This document shows, one piece after another, positions 1 through 8,622 of a DNA stretch of 64,000 nt (the stretch's first letter is position 1; every line of letters begins with the position of its first letter). The notes beneath the pieces were generated by a model. That model was not told where the DNA came from, made no database searches, and saw only the letters and a list, made by a program, of their open reading frames with translations. The stretch is from assembly GCA_017642335.1 (NCBI GenBank), contig JAGCPF010000001.1:105463-169462 (forward strand). The letters are read 5' to 3'. Source of the DNA: Fibrobacter sp. GTDB lineage: Bacteria > Fibrobacterota > Fibrobacteria > Fibrobacterales > Fibrobacteraceae. Position numbers and translations under genes: made by a program.

Positions 1-870
1 ACCATCTTCAAGAACGATACCGAAAGCAAGGTGGTCCTGGACGATGCAGTCACCACGCAGATGGGCGCGATGTTACGCTCCGTGTTCAAGAACGGAACCG
101 CCCGCAGCCAGTACGCGAACATCACCGTCTCGAACCCCGAAGGCGCACAGAAGCTGCGCTACCCGGCGCTGGGCAAGACAGGTACCACGAACGACTACCG
201 CAACGTGGCCTTCATGGGCGCGCTCCCGACATACGTCAAGGACAAGAACGGCATAGCGCTCGATTCCGTGGTGGCCATCGGCAGCTACGTGGGCTTCGAC
301 GACAACAAGCCGCTAAAGTCCGGACGCACACGTATCGCAGGTGCTAGCGGCGGCCTCCCGCAATGGGCGGCATTCGCGAAGGAAGAAATCGGAATCCTCG
401 GCATCCCGGAACAAATCGACTTCCTCGACATTTCCATGATGGCCAGCGGCGAAGTCCCGCTGATACTGACAAACGAACGCGGAGAACTCACGGTCGACCC
501 GATGACGGGCCGGGCGATGGCGGGCGCAAGCAGTGCGGAAGGCAGGCCGCTCCCGTGGCTCGACGTGCCGGGATTCACCCCGCCGCAGGTTCAGGAACGC
601 GCCGCAGCCGCAAGCGCCGAAATGGGAATTCTCACCAGTATGCCGATGCCCACCGTGACCGACTCCAGCGAGCCCGCCATCGAAGGGGCCATCGGCCCCG
701 ATGCTGGCTCCATGAGCCAGCCGCCCGCCCCGCAGCCTGCGCAGGATATGACGCCCGCTACCGCTGGACAGCCTGTAGCCCCGAAGGCCGCAGCAATGCC
801 CAAAGACGACGACTGGGATTTGCCTGAAGGATTAGGCGGAAACGCGTTTGTGCCTATAGAAGCGGATTAG
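1..870 (+). CDS. Class A penicillin-binding protein, C-terminal part (5' truncated by window)
   Basis: The reading frame is open from base 1, so the gene starts upstream of the window. What is visible is the C-terminal part of a penicillin-binding transpeptidase: a KTG triad followed by TTNDY at nt 175-189, a downstream SGGLPQWAAF stretch typical of PBP1A-type proteins, and a Pro/Ala/Met-rich low-complexity tail of about 100 residues. Class A PBPs polymerise and crosslink peptidoglycan in the periplasm from an N-terminal membrane anchor; the SxxK and SxN motifs would lie upstream and cannot be checked here. It ends with TAG at 868-870, followed by a repeat-like intergenic stretch. PBP1A (mrcA-like) is the best guess; PBP1C is less likely. 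Confidence 0.85.
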   Translation, partial: TIFKNDTESKVVLDDAVTTQMGAMLRSVFKNGTARSQYANITVSNPEGAQKLRYPALGKTGTTNDYRNVAFMGALPTYVKDKNGIALDSVVAIGSYVGFDDNKPLKSGRTRIAGASGGLPQWAAFAKEEIGILGIPEQIDFLDISMMASGEVPLILTNERGELTVDPMTGRAMAGASSAEGRPLPWLDVPGFTPPQVQERAAAASAEMGILTSMPMPTVTDSSEPAIEGAIGPDAGSMSQPPAPQPAQDMTPATAGQPVAPKAAAMPKDDDWDLPEGLGGNAFVPIEAD

Positions 871-1018
871 AGACTAGAATCTAGGATCTAGAGGCTAGGG
901 GAAAATATCACGGCTTCGCCGTCTGTTATTAGCGCACGAAGTGCGTGATTCTTATTCACTAGCCTCTAGTCTCCCCCAAAAGGGGCCATGCCCACATAAG
1001 TGCTAAAGCACTAAGTGG
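871..1018. repeat. REP-like structured intergenic repeat
   Basis: Contains an outer imperfect inverted pair (agactag...agaggctag at 871-898 against actagcctctagtct at 958-972) enclosing two short hairpins (cacggcttcgccg and gcacgaagtgc), followed by a third (agtgctaaagcact). The ctagaggctagg wording recurs in the tandem repeat near 62.75 kb, so it looks like a dispersed genomic repeat rather than a simple terminator. Confidence 0.55.
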
Positions 1019-1051
1019 TCAAAGGTATTCTCTAACCTCTCCCCTATTACC

Positions 1052-1057
1052 TATATT
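1052..1057 (+). promoter_or_regulatory. TATATT -10 box, near-leaderless start
   Basis: TATATT lies 6 nt before the TTG at 1064 and 9 nt before the ATG at 1067. A transcription start 6-8 nt downstream of the box would fall on or next to the start codon. Confidence 0.5.
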
Positions 1058-1063
1058 TACTTT

Positions 1064-2257
1064 TTGATGAAGCATTTCCTTTTACTTTTATCGGCTTTTG
1101 CTCTTGCGGCGTGCGTGGGTAATGCGCCCTCCCCCGAGACAAACCCCTCCGGCGAACCTTCCGCCAATGCAGAACGCGACAGCAGCGGACAGCCGGCAGT
1201 CGCGCCGGAAAGCGAACCCGGCACCAGCACACAGCCTACCGTGCAGTCGGCGGACAGTGCCACGGACACCGCCGAAACCACGACAAGCGCCCCTTCCAAA
1301 GTATCCGAAGCCGTCCCGATGACCGACATCGGCAACGGCCAGCCGGCTCCCGTCGACCCCTACACGGCATTCCCGACACTCGTCGACGGCGTTTTCGCCC
1401 ACGCCAACGCACTTTACAAGGCGGGCCTCGCCGACTCGGCCGTAGCCTACTTGCAGCGTTTCCGCGTCATCAAGCCGCTCTGGGCGCAGTGGGAAGCCAA
1501 GACCGACTCCATGATTCTCGCCTTCGACAAGACCCGCGCCGAAAAGGCGAAGCAGTACGAGCCGCTTGTCCTCGAAATCCAGAACATGAACCGCGCCCGC
1601 GCCGCATACAGCATGGTGGCACAGACCGCCGACAGCCTGATTTCGCTCGAGCCCGGCGACGCGCTGACCAAGTGGGCCACGGAACAGAAACAAGTCGCCT
1701 ACAAGAACACGCTCGCCAAGGCGAAAAAGGAATACGCCGAAATCAAGTCGCTCGCCGACGACAAGGCGCAATTCGCCGAAGCCCAGAAAAAGGTGACCGA
1801 GTTCCAGATGCGTTATCGCGACTTTGAAGTAGAACTCCACATCCAGGCGCTCGTCGACCATATCCGCGAAGCGGCACAGGCAACCGATGCCGCCGCCGTC
1901 AAGTACTGGGAATCGCACGACCCCGCCGCTGCCCTCGCCAAGGCCGACGAATTCATCAAGGCCGGCAAATACAAAGATGCCAAGGATCTGCTGAACAAGC
2001 TCAAGGCAAGCAAGCTGCGCAAAGAAGCCAACGCAAAATACCGTGAACTTGCCGATGCCTACTGCAACACCCAGCGCAAGGAAACCTCAAACCTTTTCGC
2101 GAAGGCCCAGAAGCAGAAGGACCCCGAAAAGAAGCGCGAACTCCTCAAACAGGCCATCGCCCCGCTGGACAAGTGCATGAGCGAATATCCGGATAACAGC
2201 CAAAAGAAGACTGTCGTAGAGAACAGGCAATTCCTCGAGAAGGAACTCCAGAAGTGA
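1064..2257 (+). CDS. Lipoprotein with helical/TPR-like body
   Basis: A secreted lipoprotein of about 397 residues: a hydrophobic leader ends in the lipobox LAAC, followed by roughly 75 residues rich in Pro, Ser, Thr, Glu and Ala that look like a disordered spacer. The rest is Ala/Lys/Glu-rich and helical, with TPR-like phrases such as YKDAKDLLNKLKASK near the C-terminus. Start is TTG 1064 or ATG 1067; the ATG is the more natural choice. Its stop overlaps the next gene by 4 bp (GTGA), so it is translationally coupled to a TauE/SafE permease. I do not recognise a named family; the role is probably structural or assembly-related at the cell envelope, which is only an inference. Confidence 0.75.
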   Translation: MMKHFLLLLSAFALAACVGNAPSPETNPSGEPSANAERDSSGQPAVAPESEPGTSTQPTVQSADSATDTAETTTSAPSKVSEAVPMTDIGNGQPAPVDPYTAFPTLVDGVFAHANALYKAGLADSAVAYLQRFRVIKPLWAQWEAKTDSMILAFDKTRAEKAKQYEPLVLEIQNMNRARAAYSMVAQTADSLISLEPGDALTKWATEQKQVAYKNTLAKAKKEYAEIKSLADDKAQFAEAQKKVTEFQMRYRDFEVELHIQALVDHIREAAQATDAAAVKYWESHDPAAALAKADEFIKAGKYKDAKDLLNKLKASKLRKEANAKYRELADAYCNTQRKETSNLFAKAQKQKDPEKKRELLKQAIAPLDKCMSEYPDNSQKKTVVENRQFLEKELQK

Positions 2258-3030
2258 TTGACGCCGATGTTTGGCAATACGCGCAGTACCCAGCGTTTTT
2301 TATCCTCGGGTTAGTTGTAAGCCTCATCAATAGCATCGCAGGCGGCGGTTCCACGCTGAGTCTGCCCATCATGATATTCCTCGGCATGCCCGCAACTGTC
2401 GCGAACGGCACGAACCGCATCGGGCTTATCATCGGGAATTTCAGCAGCGCAATCAATTTGATGAAGCACGGCTACCTGAACAAGAAGATATTCCTGCAAC
2501 TGCTCCTGCCCACCATCGCCGGGACCGCCATCGGTGCGTTTTTCCTCGTGCGTCTCGGCGACCGCACATTCCAGGCCATACTCGCCTGCGTCATCTGCCT
2601 CGTCGTGGTGATGAGCAACCTGCGCAAAGACATTCTCGGCAAACCGCCTGCAACGCCTCCCGAAAAACTCACCTGGAAAGGCGCCCTCGGCTTCGCACTG
2701 ATTTCCATTTACGGGTGCATTGTGCAAGTGGGCGTGGGTTTTGTACAAATTTTCGGGCTCACGCGTTACACCGGGCTCGATCCCATCCGCGTGAACGCGC
2801 TCAAGAATGCGCTCACCAACGTGTTCCTGCTTATCAGCACCACTGTACTCGGCATCGCAGGCAAAATTGATTGGCCCATCGCCATTGTGATGGCAGCGGG
2901 TGCCTGGCTGGGCGGCTACTGCGGAAGCTTTTTGCAGCGCAAAAAAGGCAACAAGTTCATACAGCACTTCATCAGTGCGACAAGCATCGCGATGGCCATA
3001 TACCTGGTCGTCGACCTCATTGTTAGCTAG
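2254..3030 (+). CDS. TauE/SafE (TSUP) family membrane permease
   Basis: A 258-residue, strongly hydrophobic protein with about eight membrane segments. The N-terminal NSIAGGGSTLSLP and ATVANGTNRIG are characteristic of the sulfite exporter TauE/SafE (TSUP) family, and the second half carries the related repeat (RVNALKNALTNVFLL). Family members move small anions such as sulfite, sulfoacetate or other organic acids across the inner membrane; the substrate here cannot be read from sequence. The GTG start at 2254 overlaps the stop of the preceding lipoprotein gene (GTGA), implying coupled translation. A weak T-rich hairpin follows directly. Confidence 0.88.
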   Translation: MIDADVWQYAQYPAFFILGLVVSLINSIAGGGSTLSLPIMIFLGMPATVANGTNRIGLIIGNFSSAINLMKHGYLNKKIFLQLLLPTIAGTAIGAFFLVRLGDRTFQAILACVICLVVVMSNLRKDILGKPPATPPEKLTWKGALGFALISIYGCIVQVGVGFVQIFGLTRYTGLDPIRVNALKNALTNVFLLISTTVLGIAGKIDWPIAIVMAAGAWLGGYCGSFLQRKKGNKFIQHFISATSIAMAIYLVVDLIVS

Positions 3031-3050
3031 GCTTTTTAGCTAGTTTTTTT
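3024..3050 (+). terminator. Short hairpin plus T-run
   Basis: TAGCTA at 3024-3029 and again at 3037-3042 (self-complementary) can form a short stem, followed by TTTTTTT at 3044-3050. Low GC, hence weak, but placed exactly between two convergent genes. Confidence 0.4.
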
Positions 3051-3051
3051 A

Positions 3052-3423
3052 CTAGGCTTTTCGGCTAGATTTTGCACGGCGTTTTGTAGCGCCTTTGGCA
3101 CGGCGCTCGCGGCGCACACGGGTCTTTTTCTCCACCAACGTTTCGGCAAGCCCCGCCATTAACTTTTCAGTCAAGGTTTCGTCGCCTGAGGCCAGCAGTT
3201 CCTTCTTTTGGCGGGGAAGCATCTTGATGCGCGCCTCGAGGCGCAATGCCTCTTCGTGGCTGTCCAGCTGAAATTGTCGCAAGATACACTCGGGAGGAAA
3301 AGCCTTCGTGAACTTGGCGCCCTTCCCAGATTTATGTTGTTCAAAACGCGCTTCTACATCGACCGCATAACCCGTGTAAATGCGGTTCCCTGCACAACGC
3401 AGCATGTAAACGAAATGAGGCAT
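3052..3423 (-). CDS. GIY-YIG domain protein (UPF0213-like)
   Basis: A 123-residue protein beginning HFVYMLRCAGNRIYTGYAVD, the usual GIY-YIG start with Y and YTGY in place, followed by the conserved RFEQHKSGKGAKFTK and the later LEARIKMLPRQKKELL region of the YhbQ/UPF0213 group. The C-terminus is a Lys/Arg-rich basic tail of about 30 residues. Family members are small single-domain putative nucleases; biochemical function is largely unknown. It lies 18 nt downstream of nhaA on the same strand and is probably co-transcribed with it. Confidence 0.85.
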   Translation of the reverse strand: MPHFVYMLRCAGNRIYTGYAVDVEARFEQHKSGKGAKFTKAFPPECILRQFQLDSHEEALRLEARIKMLPRQKKELLASGDETLTEKLMAGLAETLVEKKTRVRRERRAKGATKRRAKSSRKA

Positions 3424-3441
3424 GAGGTATGGTCGGCCACC

Positions 3442-4776
3442 TCACTCCTTCTTCGACACGATGCTCATGTAAATGGTGCCGAGGATGGCCGCGCAGAAGC
3501 TGCCCAGCAAAATACCGAGCTTCGCGGAATCCTGACGCGCACCCACATCGAAAGCGAGGCTAGAAACGAACAGCGCCATGGTAAATCCGATACCGGCAAG
3601 CATTCCGCCACCCCACAGGACCTTCCAGCTGTAGCTGGGCTTCACCGACACGCCCACCTTTACAGCGAGCAAGCTGAACAGGAAGATGCCGATAGGCTTG
3701 CCGAACACAAGGGCCAGGGCGACAGCGCCCATCACCGGGACTTCCAGGCCGCCCAACTTGATTTCGACACCCGCGTTGCTCAGGGCGAACAGCGGCATAA
3801 TAAAGAAGTTGACCCACGGGACAAGAGGCTTGAACAGGCGTTCCTGCATAGAAATGCTTTCGCTCGCGCCGCGCTTGAGCATGGTAAAGACTTCGTACTT
3901 TTCGTTGCGGTCCTTGGTCTCGCCCGAAAGGACGCCACCCACGTTGCTTGCGAAATGTGCCATCTTGCTGTTGGCGACAACGGCCTTAGCCGGGACGGAG
4001 AGGCCGAGAAGCACGCCCGCGATAGTCGGGTGCACACCGCTCTTGACAAAGAACGCCCAAACCGCGACACCGATGACGCCATGCAGCAGCAAGTTGCGCA
4101 CACCGATGCGGAAGAGCACGTTGATGAGGACCAGCAAAGCAAATCCTGCACCCAGGGCCGCGAAATTGATGCCGTCGCCACTCGGGTAGCCAATCGCAAT
4201 CACGAGGATGGCACCGATATCGTCGGCAATCGCCAAAGTCAAAATCATCACGCGAAGCGCATGCGGCACCTTCTTGCCGAGAATGGCCATGCAGCCCACC
4301 ACGAACGCAATATCCGTCGCCGTCGGGATACCCCAGCCGTGTGCAGCGCTGTTCGCGCCATGCGGGCAGAGCATCAGGTAGATGAGCGCCGGGAACAGCA
4401 TACCGCCCGCAGCGGCAATGATTGGCAAGCTAGCCGCCTTCGGGTTGTGCAACTCGCCGTAAGTCATCTCGCCCTTGACTTCGAGGCCAATATTGAAGAA
4501 GAATATCGTCATCAAGGCGTCGTTGATAAGCCAATGCAAATCACCGTTGCCAAGCCAGTCGCCAATCTTCAGCGAAAATGGCATGTGCCAAAAATGATGG
4601 TAGGTTTCTGGACTCAAGTTCGCCCAGAGCAAGGCGGCAACCGTCATAATGATAAGCACGATGCCACCCGTCGTCTCCACCTTCATCAGGCGTTCAATCG
4701 GGGTTATGATTTTACGGACCGGGGTTTCCGGAAAAAGATCTTCGATTCGATCGCTGCTAGTAACTTTTGCTGACAT
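3442..4776 (-). CDS. nhaA: Na+/H+ antiporter NhaA
   Basis: A 444-residue inner-membrane antiporter that exports Na+ (or Li+) in exchange for H+. All hallmark parts of the NhaA family are visible: NIGLEVKGEMTYGEL, PTATDIAF with Asp155, and LAIADDIGAILVIA with the paired Asp185/Asp186 corresponding to the ion-binding aspartates of Escherichia coli NhaA. About twelve hydrophobic segments fit the family. It is longer than E. coli NhaA (388) mainly through an N-terminal hydrophilic extension and a cytoplasmic loop near residues 270-300. A TATATT box lies 9 nt before the ATG. The GIY-YIG gene follows in the same direction. Confidence 0.95.
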   Translation of the reverse strand: MSAKVTSSDRIEDLFPETPVRKIITPIERLMKVETTGGIVLIIMTVAALLWANLSPETYHHFWHMPFSLKIGDWLGNGDLHWLINDALMTIFFFNIGLEVKGEMTYGELHNPKAASLPIIAAAGGMLFPALIYLMLCPHGANSAAHGWGIPTATDIAFVVGCMAILGKKVPHALRVMILTLAIADDIGAILVIAIGYPSGDGINFAALGAGFALLVLINVLFRIGVRNLLLHGVIGVAVWAFFVKSGVHPTIAGVLLGLSVPAKAVVANSKMAHFASNVGGVLSGETKDRNEKYEVFTMLKRGASESISMQERLFKPLVPWVNFFIMPLFALSNAGVEIKLGGLEVPVMGAVALALVFGKPIGIFLFSLLAVKVGVSVKPSYSWKVLWGGGMLAGIGFTMALFVSSLAFDVGARQDSAKLGILLGSFCAAILGTIYMSIVSKKE

Positions 4777-4814
4777 ACGCTATCCAATATACATTACTTT
4801 TTTGGGGATACCTC

Positions 4815-4864
4815 AAAAAAAAACGAATGAAACCGATAAATAACATTATTTGAAGGACTATCGG
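4815..4864 (-). terminator. Possible terminator of the histidine kinase gene
   Basis: On the minus strand CCGATA (overlapping the stop codon) can pair with TATCGG 20 nt further on, with an inner AAATAA/TTATTT pairing, followed by a run of nine T. AT-rich and only moderately convincing. Confidence 0.4.
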
Positions 4865-6936
4865 TCAATGAATTCCGCCAAAGTCCGGCAAAGGACGTCC
4901 GCACCCACAGGCTTGGCCAGGTGCGCGTTCATGCCGACAGCGCTCGAGGCCTTGCGGTCTTCGTCAAAGGCGTTCGCCGTCATCGCGATAATGGGAATAT
5001 TGGCCAATTTCTTGTTCGGCAGGGCACGGATACGCCGGGTCGCCTCGTAGCCGTCCATCACGGGCATCTGGATGTCCATGAGGATAAGGTCGAAATCGCC
5101 CGGTTTGGACGAGGCAACCTTTTCAACAGCGGTGAAACCGTTCTCCGCCGTCTCCACAACCACGCCATTGTCGGCGAGCATGTCCATCGCTATTTCGCGG
5201 TTCATCTCGTTGTCATCGACAAGGAGCACCTTCCGGCCTTCGAGCACGATGGCGTCATCGTGCACCTCTTCTTCTTCCACCGACTTCGGGAAGTCGCTTT
5301 CCGTGCACTTTTCGAGTGGGAGGCTGAACGCAACGACCGTCCCCTTCCCCCGTTCGCTGTTGATGTTGATGGCGCCACCCATTTTTTCGACTAGTTCGCG
5401 GCATACGGAAAGGCCAAGCCCCGTACCCTCGATACCGCTGACCGTGGAACTATGCTCGCGGCTGAAGCGCTCGAACGCATGCGTCACAAAGGCCGAGTCC
5501 ATGCCGATGCCGTTATCGCGGATAGACCACTTGTACAGAACATTGCCGTTGGGCAAATTGCCCACCTGGTCCAGCCTGTACAATATCTTTCCGCCGGCAG
5601 GAGTGTACTTGATGGAATTCGAGAGGATGTTGAAGACAATCTTGTTCACGCGGGCAACGTCCATGCGCACAAAGTAATCGTGAACGTTTATCTCCGTCAC
5701 GAAGTTCAGGAGTTTCTTTTCTATCAACGGATGGACAGCGTCTTTCAGTTGCGAGATTCCAGACCTTACGTCACAAGGTACAGGCTCTATCTCTATTTTT
5801 CCCGACTCGATTCGCGAAAGTTCCAGAATCTCGTTAATGATATTGAGGAGGATGGTTCCTGAATTTTTCAGCTTGGCTACAGCCTCGCGGACTTTGGCAG
5901 CATCGTCGCTGTATTTCTCTATCTTGTCTGCAAAACCGAGCACGGCATTCATCGGCGTGCGGATATCGTGGCTCATGTTGAACAGGAACGCCGACTTCGC
6001 CATGCTCGCCGACTGCGCCGCATCGCGAGCGGCCTGGAGCGCCTTGTTCTGCATTTCCAGTTCGGCCTTGCGTTGCTGTTCTTCCGTAATTTCACTCGTA
6101 ACGTCCCTGATACCGATAAGCACGCAGTTCTTGCTTGCCGCCGTCTCGTGCAGAACGAACTTCATACCAAGCCAGTTTGGGCTTGTCGGGGTCCCGTATC
6201 GCGTAGTAATAGTACAGGGCTTCCCGCTCCGAATGACCGCGACCAACCGGTCCAGCTTCACCTGCCGCAAGAAATCATCCCTGTCCGCGGCGAGCACGAC
6301 CCTTCCCGCATAAAGTTTCATCAGTGCGTCAAAGCTACCGGGATTGCGCCATTCCTCCCGCGTAGCCCCCACAAGACGGCCGCTGCGGAATATCTCGCCC
6401 GCATTGGAATCAAAATCGTAGCGGACAATCGTGTCGTAGTCTTCGGTTATCGCATTGATAACCTGCTGGAGGTCCTGCGTCTTGCGCACGGCCAAGGACT
6501 CGTTGTCGATGCACCTGAGTGCCGCAATATAGCCAACCAACTTGCCGACGGAAGTCTTGTCGGCAATGAACTTTATTTGGTAGTAATGAACTTTGTCGAA
6601 CACCTTCGCCTTGAAGTTCACGAAGTACATCGAGCGGTTCCTGAGATTTTCCAAGATGACTTCGCGCTTGGTCTTGACGGCAAACGCCTCCCGTTCCTGT
6701 TCCAGGACGATGGTATTCTTGACCAGGTCGAACCGCTCGTAGATGCTCATTTCCTTGAGCCATCCCGGGACGCATTCGCCAAGCAACTTGCTTATGCGAT
6801 AACGGATAGAGGGTTCCCTGAGAACGTTCCCGACCACAACGTAATTAATGCATTCAAATTCAGAAGCGAGCGCTTCCATGACTCTGTCTTTCTTCACATT
6901 CTTAGTAAGAACATCTCTCGAACTGGTATTTTCCAT
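4858..6936 (-). CDS. Cytosolic hybrid sensor histidine kinase
   Basis: A 692-residue hybrid kinase without membrane segments. Residues 1-290 contain two PAS-like regions (the second ends with the typical GIRDVTSEITEEQQRKAEL). The dimerisation/phosphoacceptor helix carries MSHDIRTPMNA with His323; the ATPase domain shows the N box NILSNSIKYTP, DNGIGMD and GTGLGLSV. A receiver domain fills about residues 566-692 with VLLVDDNEMN, phosphoacceptor Asp621 in LILMDIQMPVMDGYEA, and the Lys of LAKPV. It would autophosphorylate on His and pass phosphate to its own receiver. No partner response regulator sits next to it. A 13 bp palindrome lies about 45 bp upstream of the start codon. Confidence 0.93.
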   Translation of the reverse strand: MENTSSRDVLTKNVKKDRVMEALASEFECINYVVVGNVLREPSIRYRISKLLGECVPGWLKEMSIYERFDLVKNTIVLEQEREAFAVKTKREVILENLRNRSMYFVNFKAKVFDKVHYYQIKFIADKTSVGKLVGYIAALRCIDNESLAVRKTQDLQQVINAITEDYDTIVRYDFDSNAGEIFRSGRLVGATREEWRNPGSFDALMKLYAGRVVLAADRDDFLRQVKLDRLVAVIRSGKPCTITTRYGTPTSPNWLGMKFVLHETAASKNCVLIGIRDVTSEITEEQQRKAELEMQNKALQAARDAAQSASMAKSAFLFNMSHDIRTPMNAVLGFADKIEKYSDDAAKVREAVAKLKNSGTILLNIINEILELSRIESGKIEIEPVPCDVRSGISQLKDAVHPLIEKKLLNFVTEINVHDYFVRMDVARVNKIVFNILSNSIKYTPAGGKILYRLDQVGNLPNGNVLYKWSIRDNGIGMDSAFVTHAFERFSREHSSTVSGIEGTGLGLSVCRELVEKMGGAININSERGKGTVVAFSLPLEKCTESDFPKSVEEEEVHDDAIVLEGRKVLLVDDNEMNREIAMDMLADNGVVVETAENGFTAVEKVASSKPGDFDLILMDIQMPVMDGYEATRRIRALPNKKLANIPIIAMTANAFDEDRKASSAVGMNAHLAKPVGADVLCRTLAEFIDR

Positions 6937-6979
6937 CAGGATACCTCTAGTCTCACTCTTGCAGAGTCACTTCATCATA

Positions 6980-7009
6980 AAAAACTTATGTTGTATAACA
7001 TAAGTTTTT
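6980..7009. promoter_or_regulatory. Perfect 13 bp inverted repeat upstream of kinase gene
   Basis: AAAAACTTATGTT (6980-6992) and AACATAAGTTTTT (6997-7009) are perfect inverted copies around a GTAT centre. It lies between the end of the TPR gene and the start of the kinase gene on the same strand, so it could be an AT-rich terminator of the former or an operator for the latter; the very low GC content favours an operator. Confidence 0.5.
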
Positions 7010-7046
7010 ATTTGCACGATGGCAATCAAAATTTGAAAAAAATATC

Positions 7047-7790
7047 CTACCAGTCCTTCGCAGGTCTTGCTTGTCCGCGGAGGGGTTTCCAGGGCTTGCG
7101 TTCGCCGTTCTGCTCGTCGAAATCCTTCAGGAGCTGTGCAGCTTCTTCGGGAGTCATCTCGCCCATCTGCACCGGCTGTTCCTGAGGTTCCTCGCCCTGG
7201 CTGTCGCTCGAGCCTTCTTCAGGTTCCTGCGGCTCAGGCTGCTGCCCGCCATTGCTGTCGGAGCTTTCGCCCTGACTGCTGCTCGATTCGCCGTTCTGGC
7301 CGCCCTGCTGGTTCTGGTCATCACTTCCGCTTGAAGAACTTTCTCCCTGGTTTTGGTCCTGCTGATCCTGGTTTTGGTCTTGGTTCTGCTGGTCCTTATC
7401 CTGGTCCTGATTCTGATCCTGGTTCTGATCTTTATTCTGGTCCTGGTTGTTGTCCTGGTTCTTGTCGTTCTTCTTGTTCTCGTTCTTCTGCTCGTCCTTG
7501 GCCTCTTTGATTCGGTCGAGGAGCATTTGCAGCTTCTGGTCGTTCGGATAGTATTGCAGGCCCTCGTTGCAGGTGATTTCGGCAGAGGGCAGGCGGTTCT
7601 CGATGTACTGGAAGGCGGCATCGCCGTAGTAGGCGCTCGCCGACTTCGGCGCCGCAAAGGCCGCAACGGATAACAGCAAAATTATAGACGAAAGACGAAT
7701 GACGATAGACAAAAGAGATTGCTTCGGCTTCGCCTCGCAATGACAAGACTGAGTCTCACAATGACGAGAAGGCATATAGCTCATAGCCAT
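7047..7790 (-). CDS. Exported TPR protein with Q/N/D-rich tail (Bat-like)
   Basis: A 247-residue protein with a short N-terminal TPR-like part and a long, extremely biased region of alternating Q, N, D and K (about residues 95-140), then Ser/Glu/Pro-rich sequence and a short hydrophilic C-terminus. The ATG shares its A with the stop of the upstream gene (TAATG), a strong coupling signal. The first 30 codons are unusual: codons 13-23 are encoded by a genomic repeat (7715-7744), and the real-looking signal peptide (SSIILLLSVAAFAAP) begins only after it. An alternative TTG start at 7712 would remove the repeat-coded part. The paired TPR genes recall BatC/BatE of the aerotolerance (Bat) operons, but batA/B are not here. 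Confidence 0.7.
   Translation of the reverse strand: MAMSYMPSRHCETQSCHCEAKPKQSLLSIVIRLSSIILLLSVAAFAAPKSASAYYGDAAFQYIENRLPSAEITCNEGLQYYPNDQKLQMLLDRIKEAKDEQKNENKKNDKNQDNNQDQNKDQNQDQNQDQDKDQQNQDQNQDQQDQNQGESSSSGSDDQNQQGGQNGESSSSQGESSDSNGGQQPEPQEPEEGSSDSQGEEPQEQPVQMGEMTPEEAAQLLKDFDEQNGERKPWKPLRGQARPAKDW
7715..7744. repeat. Dispersed repeat inside a coding region
   Basis: The 30 bp matches in inverted sense the core of the tandem repeat at 62.7-62.9 kb (gtcattgcgagg, then gaagcaatctc). Here it is translated as part of the N-terminus of the TPR protein. Confidence 0.6.
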
Positions 7791-8524
7791 TAGATTACCT
7801 CCAGGTCGTTGTCGGTGTTGCTTGCGTCAATCTTGGCCTTGGGCTTGCGGCCGGCCTTGATTTCGATGACGTCGTCGATGCGCTGCACGTGGCCGCTCAG
7901 CTGGCCAGCGGTTTCGTCTTCGGCAATCAGGTTCTCGAGCATCTCCTTGCCCTCGGCGTACTTGCCGTCCTTGCAGAGCTGGAGCGCACGCGCCAGGACT
8001 TCCTTCGCCTTCTCGGAAAGCGGCGGCTGTTTCTGGTCGTTGTTGTCCTGATTCTGGTCCTGGTTCTGCTTTTGCTTGTCGAGCTCTTCCTTCAGCTTGC
8101 GCTGCACGATCTCGACGTTCTTCTTCGCGTTCTCGAAACCGTTGTCGAGGTCAATGGCCTTTTTGAGGTAGGCGACCGACTCACGCCACGCGGCGATGCG
8201 TTCGCTGCCCTCGGCGGCCTTCTCACCCATGCGGAAATGCGTGTTCGCCAGGTTGTAGGCGGCCTTCGCGGCCATCTTCTTGTCGGGCATGCGCACGGCA
8301 CTCTCGAGTTCCTTCTTGGCCTCTTCGTAATTGCCGAGCCTGTACTGGCACGTACCGATATTGTAGAACAAAAGCGGGTTCGCGGGTTCGGCCTCACGGG
8401 CCTTCATGTACTTTTCAAGCGCACCGGCGTAGTCGCCATTCTTGAACAGCTTGTTGCCGTCATTGATTGGCCGCGCACAAATCGTCACCGCAAATAAGCA
8501 CGTCAATAGAACAAATAATCGCAT
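7790..8524 (-). CDS. Exported TPR protein (Bat-like)
   Basis: A 244-residue secreted protein: signal peptide (LFVLLTCLFAVTICARP), then clear TPR units (LFKNGDYAGALEKYMKA; YNIGTCQYRLGNYEEAKK; YNLANTHFRMGEKA) over about residues 20-140, a short Q/N/D-rich linker near residue 155, and another helical unit at the C-terminus. TPR arrays serve as protein-protein scaffolds. It is first in a two-gene operon, overlapping the next TPR protein by one base (TAATG). Resembles BatC/BatE-type periplasmic proteins; the assignment is tentative because the MoxR and VWA partners of a Bat operon are absent from the neighbourhood. A TATATT box sits about 20 nt upstream of the ATG. Confidence 0.8.
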   Translation of the reverse strand: MRLFVLLTCLFAVTICARPINDGNKLFKNGDYAGALEKYMKAREAEPANPLLFYNIGTCQYRLGNYEEAKKELESAVRMPDKKMAAKAAYNLANTHFRMGEKAAEGSERIAAWRESVAYLKKAIDLDNGFENAKKNVEIVQRKLKEELDKQKQNQDQNQDNNDQKQPPLSEKAKEVLARALQLCKDGKYAEGKEMLENLIAEDETAGQLSGHVQRIDDVIEIKAGRKPKAKIDASNTDNDLEVI

Positions 8525-8622
8525 TTTTAGCCTCTAACGGCTAGAATATACAAAACTGCGAAGCAAAAAACCGCCCATTCCGCTCAAAAAACGCACTACA
8601 TACTGGGCTAAAAACTTTGGCA

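Noticed and set aside
3208..4773. Plus-strand frame of 521 codons opposite nhaA
   Set aside because: The minus strand encodes a complete NhaA; the plus frame has only His/Glu/Arg-rich shadow sequence.
7353..7460. Q/N-rich region as prion or phase-separating module
   Set aside because: Composition is suggestive but alternates regularly with Asp and Lys and is probably a simple flexible linker.
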